Below are positions 10,415 through 23,083 of a stretch of 64,000 bases of DNA, piece after piece (within the stretch, counting starts at the first letter, position 1; each line of letters starts with the position of its first letter). Origin of the DNA: Callaeas wilsoni (taxonomy: Eukaryota > Chordata > Aves > Passeriformes > Callaeidae); the NCBI GenBank assembly GCA_013398955.1, contig VWPU01003213.1:1-64000 (forward strand), read 5' to 3'. The position numbers were made by a program, and so were the translations under genes. The notes below the pieces were generated by a model, which searched no databases, was not told the origin of the DNA, and worked only from the letters and a program-made list of their open reading frames with translations.

Positions 10415-13004
10415 TCATTATTCTAGATTACCTTCATCTTCAGTGGCAGTAGGTGACAATACTTCATTTATCTGGCCTACATCATCAGTTTACACTGGTA
10501 CACAAAATGTAGCATGGTGTAGCTGGTACGAGGGTGAGTGGGCAGCATGTAGAGGGTCTGAACTCTTCTATGCTGCTTCTACACTCCCTCAGTCACTTGA
10601 GGCTGCACTACATATGGAGCCTGGAAAACAGCACTTATACTCCCAAAGTGGGGAGTTATGAGTAGCTCCCTGACAGCCACTTCTCCCTATACTGAGTTCA
10701 GTCCTTTGTGATTTTTTATTTCCATTTTCCACTTGAACCTTATGCTAATTCTATGCATCATGGGTAGTGGGGTTTATATTTTTGTTTTATCAATTTGGTG
10801 GAGGGACAGTGATCAGGGACCTCTTGAGATGACAGTCTGTCAGATTGTAAATCAAGGAAGATCTCTCCCTTAGCAGCCATAAAGATTAAACAGACTAATG
10901 AATCAATGTTTTAGACCATCCACTCTGGGGAGCCTTCACTTAAGTCCCAGCACTGTTGGTCAGGTCAGAAAATGCTCTTTTCTGTCAAATGGTAGGCTTC
11001 CCTATGTGATAGTGTGCCTTCAACCTCCTTTGTGCAAGCTGTAAAAACCTGACAGAGGCAGATGTCAATCCATACTGTTGTGACACTTCCTCGTTCAATT
11101 CTAAAACTTTGTGAGAGATTTCACCATCCAGTAACTGGCAAGAGAAGAAGCTGTGTTTGCTGATTTTGCAGAAATACGTTTAAAAGTTCACCTTTTAATT
11201 TTTCCTATGACTAGGAAATATTTTCTATTGAAGAATGACCTATTTATAGCCATCCTCTCTCCACAAAACACTGAACCCTTTTGTTTTTATGATGTTTACT
11301 GTCTCAAGGGCACTCTACCTGAGTCTTTGTTCAGCCTCTTAAAATAAATAATACCACACTTGTAATTTTATTCTTAAACACCATATTTTTTTAAAGCTAA
11401 AATCTTTATGTAAGTGCTGAATCCTGTTAAATTTGGCAACAGTTCTGTAATACTGAAATGGCCATAAATTATAGCATATGCACTTTGAAGCAGATGTTCT
11501 GTTAAAGTTCACATGTTCTGTCCATCTCGCTGACAACTGAAGCAATGATATTTAAAAGGACCATCATTCCATTAGAAAACCATACTTTAATGTAGAGAAT
11601 AAGATAATCTTGTTAATTTGTATTACACTGAAGGAACATACCCTAATAAAATAACATAATTTTCTGTAAAAAATTGTTGTATGTAAATAATTTGTTAGAG
11701 ATTTTTTAGCAGAATTAATTTTTTCATGATATTTTTTGAGAATCAAAATATTGTGTGCAAGAAATACTCAAAATAGTAAATGCATCAACATCTCCTCAGT
11801 TATAATTTTTCTAACTTGAGCCACTAAATGAATAACCTTGTAATCTTTGTTTTGATACTGTTTAAAAACACAGACCTGTAATGCAAGGCATCCAGTGATG
11901 AAATAGAAAAATAAATGACTGCATTAAAAATGTCACTGCCCAGATGGTCCCATATAGAAGTTCTGATCTGAATACTCACTAATTAAAGAGAAGGTGACTG
12001 GAATCTAAATTTATCTTCTAATTTTATATCTGACCCTTATCTACACATGAGGACATGAACACATTTCATTTTTGAACATAACCCAAAAAAGCACTTAAGC
12101 AGGTGCTTAACTATAAACTGATGTTTGACTCTTACTACCATAAGTAAAGATGATTTCCTGAATGTCGACCATGGAGGAATTTTAAGGCTAGGTCCCAATT
12201 TTGCCAGATAAAGGAAACTGATCATGATTTATGAATTCAAACCTATTTTTTCTATGATGATATCAAGACTTCCGGCATTTTATGTCTAAGGAAGCCTGCA
12301 AATACTTCAAGATACACTAAAATCCTTTCATTAACAGCATATAAGTTTTATGCAAGGTAACCATGTTTGTTGTTGTTCTTCTACCCTCTTACAGAATTAC
12401 TGTGTTTTTGCTTGAGAGAAAATTGCAGTCTGGAGAACTTATTCTTTTGTTCCATTTACATATATGTGTAAATCCACTTTCAGAGAAAGAGAAAATGTTG
12501 CTAAACTGAACTTGAAGTAGTGAAGCTCAAACACAGCTTATTCCACAAGAAAATCTCTGTGTTTTGCTTAAACATAATCTGAAATATGGAATGAACATTA
12601 GGCAAGGAAACAGGCAAAAAAAATCTTAAAACTGATGCATGTTTTTCATGACAAGCAGCATGACAGTGCCTGTAGTGGGTAAACAATCTAGACTCAGTAA
12701 TTTCTTGCCCTTTTTTAACTTTAATTTATTGCCACATCATGCAGACTTCTAATCAGTGATTTGTTTATTGAGAAAAAACTCCATCAACAAGTGAGAAACT
12801 TTTCAGCAAACACCTACAAAAAAGTAAAGCCCTTCTCTGGGCTTATGCTAAGCCAAGTCTCTCCTCCCTCAGTTTTTCCTGTATTTTTGCTGTCGGTTAC
12901 ACTCGGACAATCCCAGTTCCTTAGATGAGGAAATGCGTGGCCCAGAAGGTTTTAGGTTGTGTGCTTAATCGTTTCTGTCTGCTTCTCTTCACTTGTTAAT
13001 GGTT
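10415..13004. other. AT-rich unique DNA without a recognised gene
   Basis: No gene or repeat family was recognised. Open frames of 60-99 codons here have no domain features and fit chance. Confidence 0.55.
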
Positions 13005-13300
13005 TTCCTCTGCCCCAGCATGGGTCAGCCATGGCCACAACCCCTAAAGGTATCCTTGCTCTGAAGGGTGTCCTTACTCTGATATGAGTCACCCAGTGGT
13101 AAAGACTCTCAAGGATGTCCCTGCCCACAGCTGCAGGACCTCAGGAATACCCCTTCCCTGCTGTGGGTTGTCCATGACTGCAGTCCCTGGAAGGTACCTC
13201 TCCATTCTCCTTCCTAGAATATATCTCCAGCCATGTCCTCAGTAGCCTCTCTCTCTGCATGTCTCCAATCACATGTCCCCAAGGACATCCTCCCATGTCT
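13005..13300 (-). repeat. Degenerate periodic block, possibly a decayed LTR relative
   Basis: Words of the type CTCTGCCCCAGCATGGGTC, CCTTCCCTGCTGTGGGTTG and TCCATGACTGCAGTCCCTGG recur at irregular intervals of a few tens of bases. They resemble the reverse complement of the 'catgctggagcagg...ctgcagccc' units in the LTR at 63380-64000. I read it as a possible old reverse-strand relative. The match is weak and judged by eye, and no boundaries or duplication are visible. Confidence 0.33.
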
Positions 13301-16300
13301 TTCATGCCCATCATGACTGCAGCTTTTTCATAAACGTGTCAGAGCTGAGGTGTGGGGTGCTCCTCTGAAGGGCTGCAGTTTTGAACACCTGATGGCGTTC
13401 ACCCTGCTTGCATCAGTCTGAGAGCTTGACTGAACCCGTGTGTGACTATCACAGGACAGCTCGTAGCTGCTTACCACACAGGGCACCCTGCAGGTCACTG
13501 CTACCCAAATACTGGCAATTATGCCCTAGGCAGTGGGCCTTCCACCAAGATCCTTCTTCTTGGGAGAAGGCTTTGCCTCAGAGATGAGAGAACACTACAA
13601 AAACTCGTGACCGTGTTGTCTCATGGGACCTATTTGCTTCCTAAGCAAAAAGGAAGCAATTCTGATGTCATAAACTATTTTATACTCTGGAACACTTTGA
13701 GTCAGGGGAGCCCGTCTTCAACACAGTTTATAAACTTTACTAAGCCCTTTTTTTTTTTTTGTAGATCAGTTTCAATAGTGGCATGCAGCAGGGATAAAAA
13801 TCAGAGGTATAAAAGAAGAATACACAAACCAAGAACAGCGGGAATATATTCAGTGAAATTCCCAATACATAACAAGTCTCGTCCCGGAACAACGATCCAA
13901 AACACCTAAAAAGATTCTTTAATATTTTAATATTTAAAGAGTTTTTTTTTTCTAGTTTACTAATAATCAACTCTTACACAGTTCCTATTAATTCAATTGC
14001 CTGTGCAGTAGCATCAATGGGGCTTTCACTGTCTGTCCCCAAGCTGGCAGAGATAACATAAAGCAACTAGACCTGAGAATGTAAAGGGGAGCACAGAAGA
14101 AACTCAAAACCTTCAAGACAATGACCATAGTTTTTGCATTTCCAATGTGTAAAAACATAACATTCTCATCTTTTTACTGTCTCTAGTACTTTACTGGTTT
14201 TGGTTTTATTCCATATCGTTCTGAACGTCCATTATTTTACATTTGTATACACACATACACACAACTCTACTATAAAGTTTTATCTGATACCATCCCAGAT
14301 AAAGCACATGAAAGCTGCCACTGTGTATACTAGTTAACTGAGCACTGATAGACTGAGAAAGGAAGTACACCATGAAAGGGAAGAAAGGCAGTCACAGCAC
14401 AGCAAACTGTTCAGAATCTTCTTGCCACTGATGACTCTTAACCTCCTGTCCTCTCCAGGCTGCTCCTGCTCACAGCCTTGGTGGCCATTCAGTCCCTTTG
14501 ATGAGTCCTTATGACAAGACAAAAATTTAAATGCCTCACATTACATCTGAAAGTCCAGCTGCAGGGTTTCTGTTTTTCTTGCAGGAGTCTAGCTTCCATG
14601 CAAAAGGGCAAGGAAAAAATCTCTTTTGTTATCCCTATCATGAGCCTGAATTCTTGCTGTCTTTATGACAAAAGCAAGAGGAACTAGACTGAACTGTTAT
14701 TTTCTTTATTAAACCAGTAAGAACTTCAGTAACCAGCTTTGAGAGGGCAGTACTCTAGCTCCACTGCTTACGCGTGGGGGAGAATATGTAAACAGCAGCT
14801 GGGAATAAAAAAATTAAAACAGAAAAAGGAACATCTATATTAGACTTTCAGACACTGCTAACATCAAAGATAACTGAACAAGGCAGGGTTTCCTGAAAAA
14901 AATAATGAACTACAGTAAATATACAAGATCAAATCAAGGATCACAAAACTTTTTTATGCCTCCTCTGTATCTCCTAAAGAATTCTGCTACTTCCATAAGT
15001 ACTGGATGAGATTTAAGAATTCAGCTTTTAAATTTAGCCTATAGGAAAATCTCAAACTTCTATAGGGAGGCAGAATAGGTGAACAAGTGGATGATTTTTA
15101 ACATAAATATACGTGTGATTAACACTCTTTTTGTCACCAATGGGCATGTGCAGGTTTTAAGAAGACAGGAGTACATTTAACAGCCTTAATGGTGACTATG
15201 ACTGCTTCTATGTACACCATTGCAACAGCTGTTGCCTAGCCGGGCTGTTGATCCTAGCTGTGGAAAAGGCTTTTCCTCATTCCAAGGCAGAGCAGCTGGG
15301 AGAGTATTCCTCTGAAGTTTAACACACATGGAAGCAACAAAGCAGTTCCACTGGTGTCAAATGACCATAGAGCCAAATACCGAAAATTTTCAGGTCATCA
15401 GAAAGTAGGTAATGAGATTCTGGTCCTATTAAATCTTATGGGAATGCTGTAATTTTACTGGAGCCAGGTTTTCACCCTATACTGTAAAATGAAATCCCAA
15501 TCAAATTATTCTAGGAAAGTTAACTGTTGATTACATTACTGTATTCATTAATGTCTCTATTAATCTTCCTTTCACAAGATAGGAATCAAATAATTAAATA
15601 TTACACATTTGTGTTTTAGTGAAATGCAAAGGAAAGGTAAAGGCATGATCTGAAAAGTGAAGATATTTTCAAGTTTAAAGAACCATGTGATCTGTATATC
15701 ACTGCATGAAGAAAAAAAGATAAGGGGCCATATCAAAGATCTGTAATTGGATTAGAAAATGATATAATCATATGGTGTCTTTATTCTTTAGATTAAGCCA
15801 TTGTCTACCAAAAATAAAGGGAAAAGACAAACAGGAATTAAAAGGACAGAAAAAAGTGAAAGAAATCCGTCTTCTATTTTTCCTAAAACAAGACAAAACA
15901 AACCAAGAAATATTCAGAGACTGGAAGATGGGACAACCTGATACTGGCAAAAGCCACTTACATCTCTCTCTCAAGCTATATTTTGCATTCACTTTTTTGA
16001 TATTTTAATTAAGTAGTGACAGACTCTGATTGCTAAACTCCAGCCTCAGAGTAGCACCATGCTCTAGCAGCTGGGATTACTGCACATTACATTCCATAAC
16101 TTTTTTCCAGGCCCTGGAGAATAAGAATTACCAAAGCTGTGTTGTCATTGTGCATGTGATTAGTAATAATCATGGGCATCTGGGAGAGCATCCAGTAAGC
16201 AAATCACCTGAAGAGCTGGAGTCTCCAGGTGAATTTATCTTTTTTTACTTCACATACCTTAAACACAGCACTAGGTAACATGAGGAGGGAGTCGAGGTGT

Positions 16301-19300
16301 AGAGGATAAGATCGGATTATGGCCTTGCCTTCAGCAGACCATCCTAGAGGATGTCTACCTCTAATCTCCCCCCAGCAACAGCACAGGTCTGCAGTGCCTC
16401 ACTCTCCTGGCAAACCTGGTTGGGACTGATCAGAAGGAGTTGATGAGAGTTCGTGTGAGATCAGAGAGAGCAAGCGAGGCTGTGGTCTTCATACGGGGGG
16501 TCCTGGCTGTCCTGTCAGATTGCAGAGGCCTGGGGACTAAGGATATTGAAGCCAGGTATAAGCTGAAGGCTGCACGTGAAAGCAGAGCTGCTTATGAAGT
16601 AGGATGAACGTAGTTAGGAGCTGAGGTAGTAAAGAAGTTAATTTGTAACTTGGTTTGGAGTGCTGTATGGAGGATAGCTAGAGGATGTGGCACCTTGCCA
16701 CGTGATTTTGAAAGGTGACTCGTAGAAGCAAAACATTTACCCTTTATCTAAGCTCTGTAAGTACGTAACATGGGTAACAGAGAAAAACAAATGTAAGCTA
16801 GACTGTTCTTGCCAAAGCACATTCTTTGGAGAGCACATCCTCCTGCAGTGAAAGCTGACCCTCCTGGAAAGGCTGGAGATGTAGCAATCCTTCTGCATTA
16901 ACTAGGCGCCGTTAACCAAATGCATAAATAAGTTGAAAACCACAATAACAAAATCTCACTGTTTCCATATGTGTCTTGGCTATGCACATTTTGCGGTTGT
17001 GCTGATGAAACTTCTGTATATTATATGAAGTCTGTTAACTATGAGTTAGATATGAGCATGACCACGTTTCTTGTTGATTTTGACACAATCTACGAAACCA
17101 CCCAAAAAGACAGCCCTGAAAGGATGCCTAAGAAAGTTGTCGCTTGTTTCAATTGGTGAGTTCCACATTGCCCCTGAGGGCAGTAGGGGAACATAGTAAA
17201 AGAAAGAGAAGTATCCCCCACATGCAAATAAAGACAGGAAAACACACTGGCAAGTTTCTGTCCTATTACAGACGCATAACTGTAGTTGTTCCAGCAAAGT
17301 GATGCTAACTACCGAAGAGGGACAGGAGCCCTCCCGAAACTCAGAATCTGTCATGGAGAATGTTCATAATAAGAGAAATAAGCCAACTTGTGCATTTACT
17401 TGGATATGACATCACTGACAGCCAATTAGAAAGTTCCACTTGTGTCATTTCATAATAAAGAAAAGACTATTCAGCACTCACTGCATCAAAGAACACATGT
17501 CACAGAGATTTGCACAGAAATGGGTTGATTAATTTTTAATGAATTATACCAGGAAAAGCTTCCTTGTATAAATTGCTGTGAGAATACCAGTGATAACCCA
17601 TGCTTGAATAAAGAGTTTCTATACGTGTGGATTCTACAACTACAGAGACACTGAGAAAAATTGAACTAAAAATTGTGCTACTCACCCTAATCTACCCAGT
17701 TCATAGCAGCAGTAAAAGCAGCGTGGGGTGCACAGTAGTGCAGGTTTTAAAGACCATTTTATTCACTGGAAGTGTGCCCCGTAACTAGCAGAATGCTTTC
17801 CCACTGTCTTTGTTTTCACTTCAAGAGTGGATGTCACTCTTGAAAACAGGCCTTTGCTGAACATTGCCTGGTCTCAGCACAGCTTTTAAATTCTGTAAAG
17901 CACCCTAGAAGCTTTCACATTTTGTGACTGAATAGCCTTTTCTTTCACGGGATCAGTCAGCTGATGCACAGATTAAAAGGAGCATCCTTCTGGACCAAAA
18001 ATGTGCTGTAAAATGGCATTGTTTGTATTTCAAGGTGTGTAAAGGAAAAAGGTGTTTCAATAATGATGTTAGGAAAACACCAGCTCTTCACGACCCGTGG
18101 AAAAGACAGGTAACTGACCCACTGTGGCATGAGGCATGGAGCTCAGGTGCGACTGCCCGTGCGTTTACAGACAAGTAGTCTTCAGACTCCCAGCAGGCCT
18201 TTCACACATGGATATTCTTGTCTTTCTGCAGAAGGTGTCAAGAACAGTACACACGAATAAGACTTTCTTAAAATTATCACAGGTGCACCTCTTTGAAAAG
18301 TGAGCACATCCAGAGTTTGGTTGATTTCCAGCACAGATGATTCCTCTCAAGAGTTTGAGACCACCCAGATTTCAACATGAAGCAAAGGTATTATGAATTC
18401 TGAACTAACTTTTGATTCAAGCTGATTTGATGAAAGGCACGCAGTAGTGAATTGATAGTTTGCACTTGAAACAGTAAAGATGGACCTTTTTATCTGTTCC
18501 GTACAAACTTTGGTTGTATAATAGTAAATCTATACGTGACCTTGATTTCTGCAAAATCAAAAGTATCAGGCACTCTCCTTAGTCCATGCTATACAAAGCC
18601 TACTCATGTTATTCTAGTCTGCTAATAGTGGTTTAGAATTGGGATCTAGACTGTGGAAATGCAAGGAAAGTGTGAACAAAAATTCCTGTGTGCTTTTGAT
18701 ATTGAAATGAACTGGATAAAACCAGGGTGCTTATAGCTTCCTTATATAGAATCCCATATTAAAGAAAATACATTTCTAAAATAGAGTGAACTGATTTTAA
18801 AACAGTTTTGTGCATTTAATATTTAGAGCAAGTGCCTGAAAAGCATTTTCTCTTTTAGTCTCTTGTCATATATGTTCAGGATTCATTATGTTACTTGGAG
18901 GCAACCAGGTGAATTTCCTCTGACTGTTGTTCGTGGTGATCAAGGAATGCCAACGAACAGTGAATTTTTATTTTAATTGATCTGACTGGAATGAGCTGCC
19001 ACTCTTCTTTGCATATGAACATATCTCTGTATGGAAATTTTGGTTACATTTTGTGCTCAGAATAATTTAGGATTAAAGGAAGAATTTTGGGTTCAAATAT
19101 GGAAGAGTTTTCTCAGTAATATATTTCATTCCTGTATCTAGCACTACCACAAATCAGAGAGGGCATACCTTAAAGTGGCAACTGTAGAAAACAGAACAAA
19201 AAAGTCTCATTAAAATTAATGCATAGTAGGTTATAGATTAAATTAGAAGCCAACAGGATCTCAGTGCATTGCAATTGGCATTACTGAATTAGCAGTTTCT

Positions 19301-22300
19301 GCTACCACAAGTGAAAAATATTTGCAGTGAGAAATTTGCCTTTTTATTTTACTACTATCCTTCACATAGTTTGCTATAGTTTTAAAATAGACAAGCAAAG
19401 AAAGAAAGATTTATTTGACCTACCTGTAAGCCTTGAAATATGTATTTAGCACAGCTGTTCTTTTGTGTTTAAACTCATCACAAAAATGCAGCATTAATGT
19501 AACCCACCATTGATCTGCAGTAAGTGGAAACAAAATCTCTCCTTAATTAGTATCATCCAATCACTTTTTTACATTTCTACAGAACACACACTGTGAACTG
19601 TTTAATGGACTATTATTTAGAAGAGTGGCAAAGAGCTTGCAAAAAAAAAAAGGCATATAGTGAAAATAAAAACTAGCTGTGTCAATGAAAAATGTGTTGC
19701 AAAATAATGGAAAAAAAGATGTTTCATTAAGATGGGCTTCACTGGCATTTTACTGTATAGATGAACACTGCTCCAATTACTGCCAACAATGGGGAAAGAG
19801 ATAGAGAGATATAGATTCATTACTTTCAACACCCTTAACTGTCTACCACTGAATTCGCTTATCTGTTCCTTTTTCTACAGGACCTGCGTGGAGGGGGGAA
19901 GGAATAAACAAAGAACTGAGTAGAGTGAATGTGTCACAAATTACCACAAACACACTGTGACTCAATGCACTTTTCATTTCTCTCCTCATTAACTGTGTCT
20001 TGCTCAAAATGAGAGACTGGGTCTAAACATAATCAAGTCCCACAGATAACAATTGACTTGACTGCTGGGGCAGTCATCACCTTCTAGCTACTGGGAAATA
20101 AATTTAGAAATAAAATGAGTTAAAATAAAATTCACTCTGCTCTCTTTTCTGTGCTCAGATAATTTGAAGGCCATCAAGGCCTGCAGAAACAATCCATCTC
20201 TCTGTGAAAAGGAAAGCAGCCTGTGCCACTACCAATAAGGCATGTCTTTAGTGTTATCAAGAGTAAGTATAATTACACAGTGGAAAGGCCATCAAAGTGT
20301 CTTGGGCGCTGGTATTTTTTTCCTGAGGTCTTCATCAATAGTGCTGTCGGAGTGAAAAGAATAAGTGAGGGGGAAAAGGGAAAAAAAATAATATCCTCCA
20401 GATTGGTGTGACTGACCTGCAATCTAGTAGAGCACATTATAATTTGAGAGCAGTAGGACGATTCAATAAAAATTTTGCTGTCTTCCACTTTAAATCACGA
20501 AGGATTAATTTCAAGAATCTGTGTGGATGCTCTTGTGGTCTTGGTTTTGTCAGTACTGAAATTTCTTTTCTAAGAGGCTAAAGGACTTCCTGTTGCAGCG
20601 TATTTGTACTTGCCAAGGCTCTCTCCTTAACTCTAATAGCAATGCATTTCTGATAGGCAGATTTCTGGCTGGCAAGGGGGAGGTAGGATTATTTGTTTCT
20701 GTTGAACAGTCTCCCTAGTCTTGCACTTTTTATTTGGATAAAACATGAGTGAAGTTAATTGGTTTTCTACATTTCTATCAAGAGGAGTCACACCCTGATG
20801 TACCTGTTTTAGTGGAATTCCATTCAGTAAAATACATACCCAATATGTCTGACACTGTCACAGGATGGGAATTCAGAGCTTTATGCCTGAGACTAGGCCT
20901 GTGGTGCCTTACTCTGATTAGTCAATGTTGTTCTTCCAAGGAGTACCCCTGATCTCTGGGGAGGACTGTGCATGAACCAGTCAGGAAGATCTGGGTGTAT
21001 GCGTAGAGCTAATGCAAGCAGCTTGCTAGCTGATTATCTGATAATGAAAATACTTTTAAGAACAGAGAATAACCCAAAACCTAGCTATTAACTTGCTTCT
21101 GGCAGTCTTCTGTTTAAGAAAAACATGTTAGTAATTGTGGTATCAGTCCTAAAAATAATCACCAAGTCTGATAATGAAAACCAATCATCTAAACATTAGT
21201 GTCCCCAGAAATTCTTGGAACTTTCCTTTTCTGTGGCTACTACATCTGGAAATTACAGTGTCCAAAATGATGGTAACCGTTTGCTCTAGGGCAAATTAGA
21301 TCATTAAAAAGCTTTAACCAGTCAGAGGACATTTAAGTCTGCCTCAGTGGTTTGTTTCTACTGTTCACAACATGAATATGTTTCCCAAACCTCAATTTTT
21401 ATTAGATTTATTACAAGAAACAAGATTAATTGGGCTGTACCACTTTGACAAAATTCTGTTCTTAAATAATAATTATAGATTTCCTGGAGTCCAAAAGAAT
21501 TGAAGTAGAGCAGATCCAGCAATGTGGCCAAACATAACAAATTGAGAGGAGCGAGGGTGAAGAAGTATGACTGAGAGAATGCAAATTCAAAATCTCCTTG
21601 ATATATATTCTTCTAAAGCGTCAAGTTTTTATTGGCTGAATGGCAAAGTAATTTCTTTTTCTTAGATTTTTTTGGACACCAGTGTTGCCAGGAGTTTGAG
21701 GGGAGAGGGTATGAGGTCTTTTTCCGAAAAGCTCTGTGACTACAGTCTCACTTATGACAGTGAGCCCTGAAGATTAAAGGGTCCGGCCTGCCCAGATCTA
21801 GCTGAACTGAGAGTCAACAGCACAGACTGAACCGCAAGTTCTGCTCCTGAGGAAACTGGGATGCACAACTCTGGGAAATGGTTGAACCTCTGCCTTTATT
21901 TAGCTGTTCCATTGTACTGTCTGAAAGGACACAGTAACTGGAACACACTTTCAGCATGTCAGCTGTGTTCCTTCTGGAATATGTCTTTATTGCTGTCACA
22001 GAAGTAGTAGAGATACAATGTCAGGGTAGTGCATAGACACTAAGTTAGTGATAAAGGAGGTGACTTCAGACAGTAGATGAATGGGAGCTGCAGCTGTTCA
22101 GATCCCACAAAAGCTGTGTTAGTCTGTGTAGTTGCTCTTGTGACTGAGGTGTATAACTTAGTACAGTATAAGCTTGACTGGTTTCCAGCACATAAAACAA
22201 GCAAGCAGGATTAAAGACTTTTATTTTTTGTTGCATTTACCCTTCCAAAAAGTAGATTTGTATTTTCTAATCCATTTTTTCTAGAGTGTTGGAAGGCCAT

Positions 22301-22950
22301 TTATGTCACAGAATTTTTGTTCTAGCAAGTAACTGAGACATAAATCCAGTTACTATCAGATGAAACTGGTTCAGACACAACAGAAAGAAACTCAATAAAA
22401 ATAAGCTAAGTCTTTTTTATGTGTAATCATAACCTCTTAACAATAAAATTCATCACCCAAGTGATGAATTCTCCATCTGCTTGAATCAGAAGTCTGTGAT
22501 TCCCTGCTGGATTAGTGGCCACTAACAGAATCCTTCTATTTAGTGCTCTATTTGAGGTCCAATTAACCAAATAAGCAGTGAAAGCAGTTCCAAAAATTGC
22601 ATGGCTTCCTGCCACTCTCGCAGATAAGCATAATGCAGAGACACCTCTAATTTACCTGAGCTGAAGATGAAACATAGCTTTCCATGTTGCTGGAGCCTGT
22701 CTCTTCCAACTATTCCTGTGGAACATGTCTGACAACTGCCCTTCTCCCTTTTTATTGCTGACTAACGTGGCTGTAACCTATAAAATATGGCAGAGCTGTG
22801 TTCAAATGGTGGATGGCAGTGGGCTTCACTAAGATTTCCGCTTTCCAATCACTGTATCATGGTCATGAGTGAGAAAGTAGACTAAATAGAGAAAAACAAT
22901 TTTAAACGGAGTAATTATTTTTCTCCATCTATTTTTAATACCATTTTACA
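13301..22950. other. Long unique stretch without a recognised gene
   Basis: This stretch includes the longest open frame of the window (13442-13909, 155 codons). That frame runs through the 13-base T run at 13748-13760, giving a Phe homopolymer, and shows no domain, so I do not call it. A moderately GC-rich patch near 16300-16700 and a hairpin at 22447-22470 are the only other structures noted. No CR1 or LTR sequence was seen. Confidence 0.5.
22447..22470. repeat. Perfect 10-bp inverted repeat with 4-base loop
   Basis: AATTCATCAC at 22447-22456 and GTGATGAATT at 22461-22470 are exact reverse complements around the loop CCAA. This could form a short hairpin. Nothing nearby gives it a role. 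Confidence 0.8.
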
Positions 22951-23083
22951 GGTATTTAAAAGGCATGTAGATATAATGCCTAAGAATATAGAGTAATGGC
23001 AGGCTTGGCAGTGTTTGGTCAAAGATTGGACTCTGATTTTAAAGGTCCTTTCCAACCTAAATTATTCTGTAACTCTGTGTAAC
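22951..23083 (+). mobile_element. CR1 LINE 3' end, forward orientation
   Basis: The sequence follows the CR1 3' region in order: GGTATTTAAAAGGCATGTAG, then GGCAGGCTTGGCAGTGTT, then TTTTAAAGGTCCTTTCCAAC, CTAAATTATTCTG, and decayed terminal repeats (TAACTCTGTG). Only about 130 bases remain. Several mismatches in the terminal repeats indicate an old copy. Confidence 0.9.

Noticed and set aside
13442..13909. Longest + strand open frame, 155 codons
   Set aside because: It runs through a T13 homopolymer, has no domain, signal or family resemblance, and a length within chance for 64 kb read in six frames.
16041..16080. Words resembling primate Alu (CTCCAGCCTCAGAG and GCTGGGATTAC)
   Set aside because: Isolated short matches in the wrong order. 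All recognised repeats are avian, so this is coincidence.
16971..17159. 62-codon open frame ending beside a GTGAGT donor-like site
   Set aside because: No convincing acceptor upstream and no recognisable peptide. A lone GTGAGT is common.
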